64,000 nucleotides of DNA, from positions 371,057,387 to 371,121,386 of the forward strand of contig OX336388.2 of assembly GCA_946902985.2 (NCBI GenBank), written 5' to 3'. This stretch comes from Meconema thalassinum. Its lineage: Eukaryota > Arthropoda > Insecta > Orthoptera > Tettigoniidae. The position numbers were made by a program, and so were the translations under genes. This document shows positions 53,881 through 63,414 of this stretch, piece after piece. Each line of letters begins with the position of its first letter. Position 1 is the stretch's first letter. Under the pieces are notes generated by a model. It was not told the origin of the DNA and did not search any database. It saw only the letters and a list, made by a program, of their open reading frames with translations.

Positions 53881-54230
53881 GCGGCTTCGGTGACGTAACT
53901 GGTAGCATGCTGAACTTCTATGCCCAATGTCGCGATCTCAAAGCCGGCCGAAGTCGTCGGATTTTCTAAGAGTGCTAAAAATCCCTCAGTATGCTTTCCT
54001 TTGGAGGGGAAGTTCCAACGTTCGTTGCGAGTTGCTGGTTGCGGTGGCATCTAGTAGCCAAGTTCACAGCTAGGTGTCGTTGACGGTAGTACCTGGTAGC
54101 AACATTAGGAACTACTGCTTGAAATTGACCGTTGCAGTCCTTACCTGAATTACAGACTAATACAGCCATCCCAAAGTTCACGGGGTTACATGACCGCGTT
54201 GTCGCAGCCCCTAAAATGAGGAACCAACCA
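53881..54230 (+). repeat. tRNA-derived SINE, family D, copy 3, internally deleted
   Basis: Head to head with copy 2, with 14 bases between the heads. It lacks the central GACCGCCGG... part (jumps at about 54016) but has head and 3' domain. Confidence 0.88.
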
Positions 54231-54637
54231 AAATCTCTGCGGGAGATATAATTTTGCGTGAAGAAGTAACAGACCGTTACATAGTTACACATCAGTGTCG
54301 AAATCTTGCATAAGGATAGTGTGACCACAAGTATAAAAATGGACTCCAAATGACAAGAAGGTTACCGTCATCATAAGACAATAAAATGTTTAAAATATGC
54401 ATAAAAACAAAGTTAATTACTCTCCAATTATAAAATACCTTCTCGCAATAAATGAGGTCTGATCCTTCTACGAAAACCTGCATATTCTGCCTATTTTCGC
54501 CTATCCCCAAGTTTGTCCGGCGTGCCGAAAGGACTTTTGTTTATTTGTATAAGTGTGAAACCCTTTTGAGTCATTAACTTCTACCGTAGCGAGTTATTGA
54601 AGTGATAGCGTTCCAGACTGTTTTGATATTAACAGTT
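54231..54637. other. Spacer, nothing recognised
   Basis: No features seen. Confidence 0.5.
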
Positions 54638-55150
54638 AGGTGGCTTCGGTGGCGTAGTTGGTAGAATGCTGATCTTCTATGCCCAAGGTCGTGGGTTCAA
54701 ACCCGGCCGAAGTCATCGGATATTTAAGAGCGTTAATATCCCTCAGTATGCCTTCCTTCGGAGGGGAAGTAAAGCCGGTGGTCCCATGTCATAGATTTAT
54801 GTCATGATCTAGAACCGTCCACTAATTACACCTGTGTGAAGCTAAATTATAGGTTATCTTTGAGTAACGCTCTCTGGTTCCAGCGTTCGTCGCCAGGAGC
54901 CAACTGCGATGGCATCTAGTAACAAAGTGCAGAACTAGTTGGTCGTTGACGGTGGCGTTTGGTAGCAAAAATTGGAAATACTTGAAAATCCAATGTATGC
55001 AGTCCTTACTTGAATTTAAAAAAAGATAACACACACTAATACAACCAACACAATTAACACCGGTTATTAGACAGATTCTACACACACCCAAAGTACACGG
55101 GGCTACATGACCGCGTTGTCGCAGCCCCTATACTGAGGAACTAACCAACC
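54638..55150 (+). repeat. tRNA-derived SINE, family D, copy 4
   Basis: The best preserved head: GGCTTCG pairs with CGAAGTC as a 7-bp acceptor stem, with A box TGGCGTAGTTGG and B box GGTTCAAACCC. The middle of the cloverleaf does not fold, so it is a SINE and not a tRNA gene. The 3' domain AGCCCC...GGGGCT ends at AACCAACC. Confidence 0.9.
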
Positions 55151-55322
55151 ATATTAACTGTTACTTTTCAAATTTCTTAATTTACTTTATGAGCTTTTGT
55201 AGTTGGTTAGTTATGTGAGAAGTATTTTACTGTGTAAAAATACATCAGGCACTAGGAAATGATTTGTAATTTCCCGCCTAATTTGGCTCACTCGGGTTGA
55301 CCGACAGAAAAGCATACAATAA
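55151..55322. other. Short spacer
   Basis: Nothing recognised between SINE-D copy 4 and the TA target of Tc1-B. Confidence 0.5.
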
Positions 55323-55324
55323 TA

Positions 55325-56789
55325 CACACATCAGAAAAGGTTTTGCATCACCTCGGTTCCAAGAGTTCCGGAACCTTTAAATACAAAGGGAATAGAGATC
55401 AACACAAACAACATTTCAGCTCGTTTTATTGCTCATGAGACACAGACATTGCATGTTGTACCATCATACAGCTAGACTTTCAGCATTTGTGGTCCAGACT
55501 GCAGTACACACCACTACCTCTAATACCCAGTAGCACGTCCTCTTGCATTGATGCATACCTGTATTCGTCGTGGCATACTATCCACAAGTTCATCAAGACA
55601 CTGTTGGTCCAAATTGTCCCACTCCTCAACGACAATTCGGCGTGAATCTCTCAGAGTGGTTGGTGGGTCAAGACGTCCATAAACAGCCCTTTTCAACATA
55701 TCCCAGGCATGTTCGATAGGGTTCATGTCTGGCGAACATGCTGGCCACTGTAGTCGAGCGATGTCGTTATCTTGAAGGAACGCATTCACAAGATGTGCAC
55801 GATGAGGTCGAGAATTGTCGTCCATGAAGACAAATGCCTCTCCAATATTCTGCCGATATGGGTGCACTATGGGTCGGAGGATGTCATTCAGGTATCGTAA
55901 AGCCGTTTCGGAGCCTTCCATGACCACCAGTGGCGTACGTCGGCCCCACATAATGCCACCCCAAAACATCAGGGAACCACCACCTTGCTGCACTCGCTGG
56001 ACAGTGTGTCTAAGACGTTCAGCCTGACCAGGGTGCCTCCAAACACGTCTCCGACGATTGTCTGGTTGAAGGCATATGAGACACTCATCGGTGAAGAGAA
56101 CGTGATGCCAATTCTGTGGGGTCCATTCAGCATGTTGTTGGGCCCATCTGTACCGCGCTGCATGGTGTCGGGGTTGCAAAGCTGGACCTCGCCATGGACG
56201 TCGGGAGTGAAGTTGCGCATCATGCAGCCTATTGCGCACAGTTTGAGTTGAAACACGACGTCCTGTGGCTGAACGAAACGCATTATTCAACATGGTGGCA
56301 TTGCTGTCAGGGTTCCTCCGAGCGGCAATCCGTAAGTAGCGGTCATCCACTACAGTAGTAGCCCTTGGGCGGCCTGAGCGAGGCCTGTCATCGACAGTTC
56401 CTGTATCTCTGTACCTCCTCCATGTCCGAACAACATCGCTTTGGTTCACTCTGAGACGCCTGGAAACTTCCCTTGTTGAGAGCCCTTCTTGACACAAAGT
56501 AACAATGCGGACGCGATCGAACTGCGGTATTGACCTTCTAGGCATGGTAGAACTACAGACAACATGAGCAGCGTACCTTCGTCCTGGTGGAATGACTGGA
56601 ACTGATCGGCTGTCGTACCCCCTCCGTCTAATAGGCCCTGCTCATCCATGGTTGTTTACATCTTTGAGCAGTTTTAGTGACATCTATGAACAGTCAAAGG
56701 GACTGTATCTTTGATACAATATACACAGTCAACGTCTATATGCCGGAGATCTGGGAACCGAGGTGATGCAAAACTTTTTTTGATGTGTG
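55325..56789 (-). mobile_element. Tc1-B: second intact copy (1465 bp)
   Basis: Same length as Tc1-A, flanked by TA (55323-55324 and 56790-56791), same inverted ends with two changes in the left one (CAGAAAAGG for CAAAAAAAG). Nearly identical to Tc1-A over its whole length. Confidence 0.97.
55520..56545 (-). CDS. Tc1-like transposase, second full-length copy
   Basis: 341 codons, open, with the same helix-turn-helix region, GRPR motif and D-D-34-E catalytic set (FTDE, FMDDN, IEHAW) as the copy at 2026-3051. The replacements relative to that copy are spread over the protein (for example NQS for NQC, DND for DNH) and none touches a catalytic residue. Both copies could encode active enzyme; which replacements are neutral cannot be judged from two sequences. 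Confidence 0.96.
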   Translation of the reverse strand: MPRRSIPQFDRVRIVTLCQEGLSTREVSRRLRVNQSDVVRTWRRYRDTGTVDDRPRSGRPRATTVVDDRYLRIAARRNPDSNATMLNNAFRSATGRRVSTQTVRNRLHDAQLHSRRPWRGPALQPRHHAARYRWAQQHAEWTPQNWHHVLFTDECLICLQPDNRRRRVWRHPGQAERLRHTVQRVQQGGGSLMFWGGIMWGRRTPLVVMEGSETALRYLNDILRPIVHPYRQNIGEAFVFMDDNSRPHRAHLVNAFLQDNDIARLQWPACSPDMNPIEHAWDMLKRAVYGRLDPPTTLRDSRRIVVEEWDNLDQQCLDELVDSMPRRIQVCINARGRATGY

Positions 56790-56791
56790 TA

Positions 56792-57610
56792 TATTTCACG
56801 GTCAAGTCGAGTAATCTTAACTCCAACAAATCGTTAACCGTGTCTGTTATGGGGTTTCGCATTGTTCACTATCTCAATGAGGTCCAGGAAGGGTGTACTA
56901 AATATCTGCTGATGAGACTAATTTGGTACACCTGGTTGAAATCCCGGGCAGACACGGGGAAAACTAGACTAATTGCTGTAGTTTAATTGCATTAACACTC
57001 TATAGGGCAAAATCATTTTTTTATTTTCGTGTGTTTTTACATTTTTAGCCTATTTTCAATTTTGAAAAAATAGGCTTATGAGATCACCTTTTGTCCGTGT
57101 GTGTGTGCGTGTGTGTGTGTGTGAGGTGTGTGTGTGTGTCCCCCTAATAACTTTTAAACGGCTGGAGCGATTTCAATGAAGCTCGGTAAGTTCATAGCAC
57201 TGATCCGGGCGACCTCGACCGTGGCCTTCAAATTTTGTTAAGTCTCACCAATCCAACATGGCGTCTGTGCGAAATATTTCACCAGCATTCAATATCTCCG
57301 AAACTATTACCGATATCACCCTGGAATTTATTACGGTGATAAAGGGAACTACTAGAAGTTCACCTATGTAACTTCTGAAAAACTGGTAACTACAAAACCA
57401 ACATGGCGGCCACGCGAATTTGCGACTTTTAAATAGACGTTTCTCGCGAATTAACCAACCAAACGCAATAAAACTTCGGACAGTATGGGCCGATTGCAGA
57501 GACGGTATTTAGACGCTGATTAAGGTTAAACAATGTCTAAATATGGCTTCCGCATTGCGAAGACGTTATTTATCACTTAGACATCGTCTAAAGTCGGCGT
57601 TTAAGGATCC
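56792..57610. other. Spacer with GT microsatellite and degenerate repeat
   Basis: A (GT)n/(TG)n run lies at about 57098-57140. The following 300 bases (AACTTTTAAACGGCTGGAG, AACATGGCGTCTGTGCG and AACATGGCGGCCACGCG) contain two loosely similar units. This looks like transposon-derived, non-coding sequence upstream of the Harbinger gene; no terminal repeat for that gene could be defined. Confidence 0.45.
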
Positions 57611-57682
57611 ATGTTTAAACACTGCCAAGAACACTGTTTAACCCCAAATGTAGGAGCGAATCTCAGCCGGTGGTTGTTTTCT

Positions 57683-59091
57683 ATGGAGCATGTAAATTAT
57701 ATCGCTATGTTGAGACGGTTCAGGAGAGAGTTGTTAGTCAGACGGCCTCCTGTACGTCGGATGCAGCGAGATCGGAGCAATCCTATTGAAATGTACGGAG
57801 ATGCACAGTTTAAAATAAGATTTCGCTTTCTAAAAGAAACTGTGAGGCACTTGTTGCGTGACGTGGGAAATTTTCTCGAGCACGACACCAGGGTTTGCCC
57901 ATTACCTGTCACCCTACAGCTCCTTCTGACATTACCATTTTTGGCAACTTGTGCATTTTATACTATAAATGTCAACGCAGCGACTGTGAGCCGGACAGTA
58001 GATCGTGTTGTGACTGCCATCAATAGTTTGAGGAGGAGATTTATCAACTTCCCTAATAATGATGAGTTACCCACTATCAGGAATGATTTCGCTGTCCTAT
58101 CCAGGTAAATAATTGTTCTTTCTGTGGATTGTTAACTATTAGCTCTCCTTGATAACGTGTATAGACTATATCTACACATAATGCGAACTCCAGTGTTATC
58201 TCTTACACTGTGGAACGTGATTATTTTATTATTTCTAGGGCTAACTTCCCCGGAATAATAGGTGCTATTGACTGTACCCATATCAGAATAACTTGTCCCG
58301 ATCGTGAGAGGGCTGTCACGTACATGAATCGGAAGGGATTCTACTCTATTAACTGCCAAGTAAGTACACACAACACTACTACACAGTAGTTCTTTTTTCC
58401 GTTGTCGCTGTTATTTGTACTCACCCTACGACAACAATATAATCAAAACTACATTTCATTATACGGCATGCACAACAGTGGACAAAAATACGGATTAACG
58501 AGTTCATGTTAACGCTCATTTACAACACGTAGCAGCAGCGGCAACAAAATAAAGTATTACTACCACTATGGTTTAAACCTACTACTCTATACAGCGGATT
58601 TTTATTTAATTTCAGGTGATATGTGACACAAAGATGAAAATAAGAAGTATTGTTGCTCGATGGCCTGGCTCGACCCACGACAGCAGAATATTTCGCAATT
58701 CCACTATTCACGACCGCCTGGAAAGAGGAGAGGTTAGGGGACATCTTGTCGGAGATTCTGGCTACATTTGTAAGAAATACTTAAAAAACTCACTCAGATT
58801 TCGAATCCAAGGAACGCAGCTGATACGCGTTATAACCGAGCGCATGTCCTGGCCAGAAATGTCGTAGAAAGAACTTTTGGTTCGTGGAAAAGAAGATTTC
58901 CTTGTCTTGCACATGGTCTGCGAACGAAAGTATGAAAAACCCTGAAAAACATCATTGCAACTGCTGTGCTACATAACCTCGCCGTGCAGCGCGGTGAACT
59001 TGACCTGGAAGCAGACTTACCAGATGATGAAGTGCCTGTTGATCCGATAGCTGATGATATGACAAAACAGATGGCGTCAGCCCGTAATTGA
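57683..59091 (+). pseudogene. HARBI1-like PIF/Harbinger transposase with two introns
   Basis: Exon 1 (start taken at ATG 57683, MEHVNYIAML) to 58104, exon 2 58239-58359, exon 3 58616-59091. The introns begin GTAAAT and GTAAGT and end TCTAG and TTCAG, and the frame joins correctly at both. Exon 1 carries the helical N-terminus (AQFKIRFRFLKETVRHLL). The catalytic residues: D in GAIDCTHI (exon 2), D in VGDSGY (exon 3) and E in VVERTFG (exon 3, near 58865). A one-base shift near 58790-58800 at an A-run moves the last third to another register, and a TGA at about 58933 follows. So the gene is dead by small changes but otherwise complete; the catalytic triad is intact. The enzyme family excises and inserts elements at 3-bp TWA-like sites. 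The element ends were not found. Confidence 0.85.
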
Positions 59092-59535
59092 TAATTACTT
59101 CAACCGCTAGAAATTATGCCAAGACAAGATCACCTCAAGTAAAAGAATAATATATTTATTAATTATTATATAACTTACATTATTCTGTTCACTGTTTAAT
59201 TCCCTGATTCGTGCCATTGCGGCAGGTTATGCCCTTTCTTGATAATCTCTTTCTCGATTAAATATATGTCCAACAAAGCCTTCTTCTCCTGTAATTCTTA
59301 AACCCGCAGCTGTTAGGAATGGATTTCTTTCATAATCAGCTGATTAATGATGGTGCCAGCATCGATGAGTTTCCATTGGTCGCAGCTGGCAAAGAGTAGC
59401 ATGGAAGACACTTCTATTTCCGTTTTCGTACTGAAATCGAAACATAAACGATGTCAGTAGGGGGATGATAGGAGTTCTAAGCCGCTCGGGAAACCCCTTT
59501 GCTCTACTACTAAGCCTCAGTCATGTTAAATATCT
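59092..59535. other. 3' flank of the Harbinger gene
   Basis: No firm feature. On the minus strand a short K/E/L-rich open stretch (near 59215-59290) could be the coil of a Myb/MADF-type second Harbinger protein, but it is too short to call. Confidence 0.35.
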
Positions 59536-59539
59536 CTCG

Positions 59540-60370
59540 AACGCATGGTCCGATTTTGACAAATGAGGTCTCATTGGACTCGAGCTGACGTTCTCTTTCC
59601 TATGGACTACTCGTTATATTTTTGATTTTTTTTTGAAAATTTTTGTTTTCGAAAGTTGGTGATAGTTTGAAAACCAAACATGGTAGAACGTTGTGCCATA
59701 GCTCAAACGAATGGTCTTTATGACCTTTATTTTCTATAATAAAACTTCTTTACTTTTTATGTTTTTTTGAAAACACTCGAATTTTGAAAATCCTATATTT
59801 TGGAAACTAGGAAGTTTACAAAAATGTTTGTTTGACGTAAATTAATGGTCCCTATGCCCCCTACCCCCAAAATAAATTTCAAGTCTCTAGAGGAAACATT
59901 TGTGTTTTGTAAGTAGTGTGATGAGGGGGGAGCTACTACACTTAGGAAGTTGTGAGCCCCTGCGACCTTGGAATGGAAGGAGTGATGCTAGGAGGGCGTG
60001 CTTGGATTCGTTTTTTTCGTCTCGTCGTGCTCTTTACGGGAATGTAGGTGTCGAAAAGGTGAAATGCTGGAAACACGGTTTTTTTTTGGGGGGGGAACGT
60101 GATTTTAAACTTTTTTGCTATATATCGCGAACCAATCATGCTAGAGGCATGAACGAGGGGTCCAAGGACTCGCGCTGACGTCCTCTTTGATATGGACCAC
60201 TCGTTGTAATTTTTAAAAATTTGGGAAACGCGATTTTGGGGTAAACATGTGTTTTTTGTGATTTTTGCCGATATGTCACGAACCAATAACGCTAGAGACA
60301 TGTACGAAGTGTCCTAGGACTCGGAGTAACGCCCCCTTTCAAATGTGGTAGATATTTTTTCCAAAAAAAA
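59540..60370. repeat. Degenerate repeat family
   Basis: Three units contain GGACTCG-GCTGACGT-CTCTTT-TATGGAC-ACTCGTT-like wording at about 59575, 60165 and 60315, each followed by a T/A-rich stretch and G-runs. Spacing is uneven and identity low, so this is an old tandem repeat or transposon relic. The open frame 59900-60178 has no recognised domain. Confidence 0.55.
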
Positions 60371-60830
60371 TAATTCATAAAGGGCCTTACGCCATACATG
60401 TTGAAAAAAAATTCTTTACCGTTACCTGTTTATAATGTTCATGAAGCGTGGTGGTTGAGAGAGACGATACGGCTGGGTGTGTGTGTTTCAACGAACCTGT
60501 CGCTAACCACAAGGACCATGCTTAATAGAATAATCGCTATTTCGGCGGGTCGGTGTATGACAGAGCGAGCGTGCGTTTTTCTGATATTTTACCTTTAACG
60601 TGTAAACGGTGATGAGAACTTGGTTCTATGTTGGTCGAAGCGAGTAGAGAAACCAAACTTGCAGACGAGCAGGAGGTGAATGTCATTTGAGCTTATTGGA
60701 ATGCGCTGATCTGACTTGACAACAGGTGCAATGGAAAAATGACAATGACGCATGAAGGTGAAATAATCTGACCATCGTGGTGGCAGGGGAGTGCGAAATG
60801 CGTGCACACACGTGTGAGATGACATGTACG
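60371..60830. other. Spacer, nothing recognised
   Basis: No features that I can support. Confidence 0.5.
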
Positions 60831-60833
60831 CTA

Positions 60834-61165
60834 AACAAGTTACATCCTGTTTTGCTTCGTACGTGACAAAATGCAAGTTGACGTGAAATTTGATCTGCCA
60901 CAGGTGTTCACCTTGGACGTTAGCTGTCCACGTGCGCGATAACTGTTAACAAGTTACATCCTGTTTTGCTTCGTACGTGACAAAATGTAAGTTGACGTGA
61001 AATTTGATCTGCCACAGGTGTTCACCTTGGACGTTAGCTGTCCACGTGCGCGATAACTGTTAACAAGTTACATCCTGTTTTGCTTCGTACGTGACAAAAT
61101 GCAAGTTGACATGAAATTTGATCTGCCACAGGTGTTCACGTTGGACGTTAGCTGTCCACGTGCCT
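60834..61165. repeat. 114-bp tandem repeat, nearly three units
   Basis: TACATCCTGTTTTGCTTCG starts at 60841, 60955 and 61069, exactly 114 bases apart. Units differ by only a few bases, so the array is young or homogenised. It lies about 270 bp outside the Polinton integrase. Confidence 0.95.
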
Positions 61166-61436
61166 GATAACAGAATGTTCAAAGCGTGGGAATCGCTGAA
61201 TCAGTAAAAAGTATGATGCAACTTGTGGGAATGATGTCGCAACCAATAGATAGGCAAGAGCTGCGAACAGCAGTGGTGGGAAGTGGAGGGGAGAGAGGGG
61301 TAGGGGTAATGTAAGAGAGAACACAGGTGGAAAGGGAATGACAAACATTTATGAACATGCACGAAGCGCTCCGCGCTGTACACACAGAGCTATAGGAGGT
61401 GTACAACATGTGTGAATAAATAAAAAGTACACAGGT
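61166..61436. other. Flank with GA-rich stretch
   Basis: AGTGGAGGGGAGAGAGGGG near 61283 and TAAATAAAAAG; probably the Polinton end region, but no terminal inverted repeat can be recognised because the other end is outside the window. Confidence 0.4.
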
Positions 61437-62383
61437 TCATACAACATGTAATTTATTGATCCAAGAATTAAACGTAGAGTTAAACCCTAACCATTTGACA
61501 TACAGTTTATTTCCTTTTTGTTTCAACACTTTTTCCACAAGATAATGCTTAGGAAATGCTGTTTTCTGAAGTTCATGGAGATAAAATCTACCTTTTATGG
61601 GTTGATGGTTGAGGTCCTCGAGTAAATAGGTGACTGGAGTGTCCATGTTGACTCGACGAATTCGAAATAGTTCAGTCCCCCACTGTGGCGTGTAGCCCTT
61701 ATTAAAGGCAGACTTAAATTTGCTCACACGAACAAAATCCCCAATGTTCAGTCGGTGACGTTTATGATCGGCTGTTTTTATGGGGTTAAACAGTTTATCC
61801 AATTGCTGAATATTTTTGGTCACGAGGCGTGGCTTGGTCCCAATCGTTCTATGTTTGGTGTCATTGTAACGTGATACTAGCTCTGGCAACATGTCCTACC
61901 AGCGATACGTGCCCTGAGCTGAAAACGCTTTCCACATATGGGTTTTCAATGTTCGGTTGAACCGTTCGACCACACTGGCTTTGAGGTTGCTGTACGTGGT
62001 GTAATGGTGAATATCCTTAGATTTGAGAAAACTGGAGAAATCCTTGTTGAAAAAATCTTTCCCCTGGTCGGTTTGTAGCAGCTGAGGTTGACGTTTGGGG
62101 TGTTGAATAATATGTTGAAAGGCCTTGGTACTAGTGGACCAGACTTGCGACGCACAGGTTCAACAAAGGCCATTTTGGAATAGACATCAATGACGGTCAA
62201 CATATAGCGTACACCGTCGTTAACGCTAGCATAGGGTATCATTTCAACCAAGTCAGCCTGCCAAAGTTCATCTACACCTCGTGAAATCACCTTGAGTCGC
62301 GGATAGTGACGCCTAGCTGGGCGATGCAACTCGTGAGCAATACCCATTTTAATGGGTGAGGGCTTAAACAATAATTTTGGCAT
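61437..62383 (-). pseudogene. Polinton integrase with chromodomain, broken
   Basis: Start probably near ATG 62383 or 62347 (MGIAHELHRP). The retroviral-type integrase core shows the first catalytic aspartate in LWQADLVEM. The frame then shifts near 62120-62180; the other two catalytic positions are in the shifted register (61946-62120). An in-frame TAG at 61896-61898 cuts off the last part, the frame 61892-61437, which encodes an SH3-like segment (RLNIGDFVRVSK) and a chromodomain (YLVEKVLKQKG, LYVKWLGF, STFNSWI). The protein inserts the element, and its chromodomain is thought to bind modified histone tails. Two lesions at least. It overlaps the end of the upstream gene by about 20 bases. Confidence 0.9.
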
Positions 62384-63299
62384 TTCGAAGTTCTTGTTCA
62401 ATTTCTTGAATTTCCCAATCGTGACCGGTGTGGCCAGCTTGACGTGAGGCATGCAACAACTGTAGCCGCTGGACGAGCTTATTGGGATTGTGCCAGTAGG
62501 TAACATCCACAAGGGGTTTTAATGGTTTAAATGTCACTCCCGAAGCGGACACTTTACGACGAGTACTTTGACTAGTGGGAAACATTTTTGCAATGATGGT
62601 TTTATATTTTTGAGATATATTGGCATTCACTTGTTGCGTAGGATCATACTGTCTTTTGTGAGCATGGGTATCCAATAAAATGGATTTATATTTGTTAAGA
62701 TCCTCTGACGTATAATCATGGGAAGAGGGGGTCCGAGAGAAGAGCAGCTTTAACAGTCCTGGCGTTAATTTATAGTTGATATTTTTAATCACAGCTTTAG
62801 TACGAGCAAATTTAATGGATGAATCGCCAATTTTAAAACTATCATCCTCATAGCGAACACCATACGTGGTATCTGTGTTTCCAATAAATAGATCGGTGAA
62901 ATAGGGTTCCAATGTTGATCCATAATATTTTATTAAAATGGTTTTCAGTTGAGCTTTATGTTGAGGGGTGGCCAAGAGTTGTGAAAACGGAGACGCTTTG
63001 GAAGGGCAAGGTGTTTCGACCATGGCCAAGGATTTCTTTTTTCTCAAAAACTCTGCAAGGGGTGTGGCCTTTTTTTGAGGCGTAAACACTTGTTCCTCCT
63101 CATCCTCAACTTCACTAACACTAGTCAAATCTTCCTGTTCCTCTTCCTCTTCCTCAGGGTCCTCGTGCAACGTCTGCGTGGCTTGTGAAACGGTGGGTAG
63201 CGTTTCAGATGGCTTGAAAGTGGGTTTCAACATGGCTTTTAGTGGAGGTGCTAAATGTTGCTGAATAAACAAAGCATGATTGGCACGTGATTGTTTCAA
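62364..63299 (-). CDS. Polinton conserved protein with acidic linker
   Basis: A frame of 311 codons. N-terminal part basic and helical; residues ~45-72 are a very acidic run (EDPEEEEEEQEDL...EVEDEEEQ); residues ~145-200 carry the conserved Polinton block YGVRYEDDSFKIGD...YKLTPGLLKLLF; and the C-terminus has YWHNPNKLVQRLQLL and ASRQAG...EIEQEL, also conserved in the family. The function of the family is not established. Codon 1 here is a TTG-type start and similarity seems to begin a little upstream (toward 63374), where stop codons interrupt, so the true N-terminus may be damaged. Confidence 0.8.
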   Translation of the reverse strand: MKQSRANHALFIQQHLAPPLKAMLKPTFKPSETLPTVSQATQTLHEDPEEEEEEQEDLTSVSEVEDEEEQVFTPQKKATPLAEFLRKKKSLAMVETPCPSKASPFSQLLATPQHKAQLKTILIKYYGSTLEPYFTDLFIGNTDTTYGVRYEDDSFKIGDSSIKFARTKAVIKNINYKLTPGLLKLLFSRTPSSHDYTSEDLNKYKSILLDTHAHKRQYDPTQQVNANISQKYKTIIAKMFPTSQSTRRKVSASGVTFKPLKPLVDVTYWHNPNKLVQRLQLLHASRQAGHTGHDWEIQEIEQELRNAKIIV

Positions 63300-63414
63300 T
63301 TGACGAAACTTTTGGCGAATAGTATTTTTGCTCTAATAATATGCTTTTTCAATTGACTCTCTGCTAACGCCATGGTGTCTTGACAAATGACTTGCCGGGG
63401 AATGAGACAGAGCC

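Noticed and set aside
54640..54713. Functional tRNA gene
   Set aside because: The acceptor stem and boxes are good but the anticodon arm does not fold, and the sequence continues into a repeated SINE body.
61148..61409. Proline/serine-rich minus-strand frames
   Set aside because: Complement of the GA-rich stretch; no domain.
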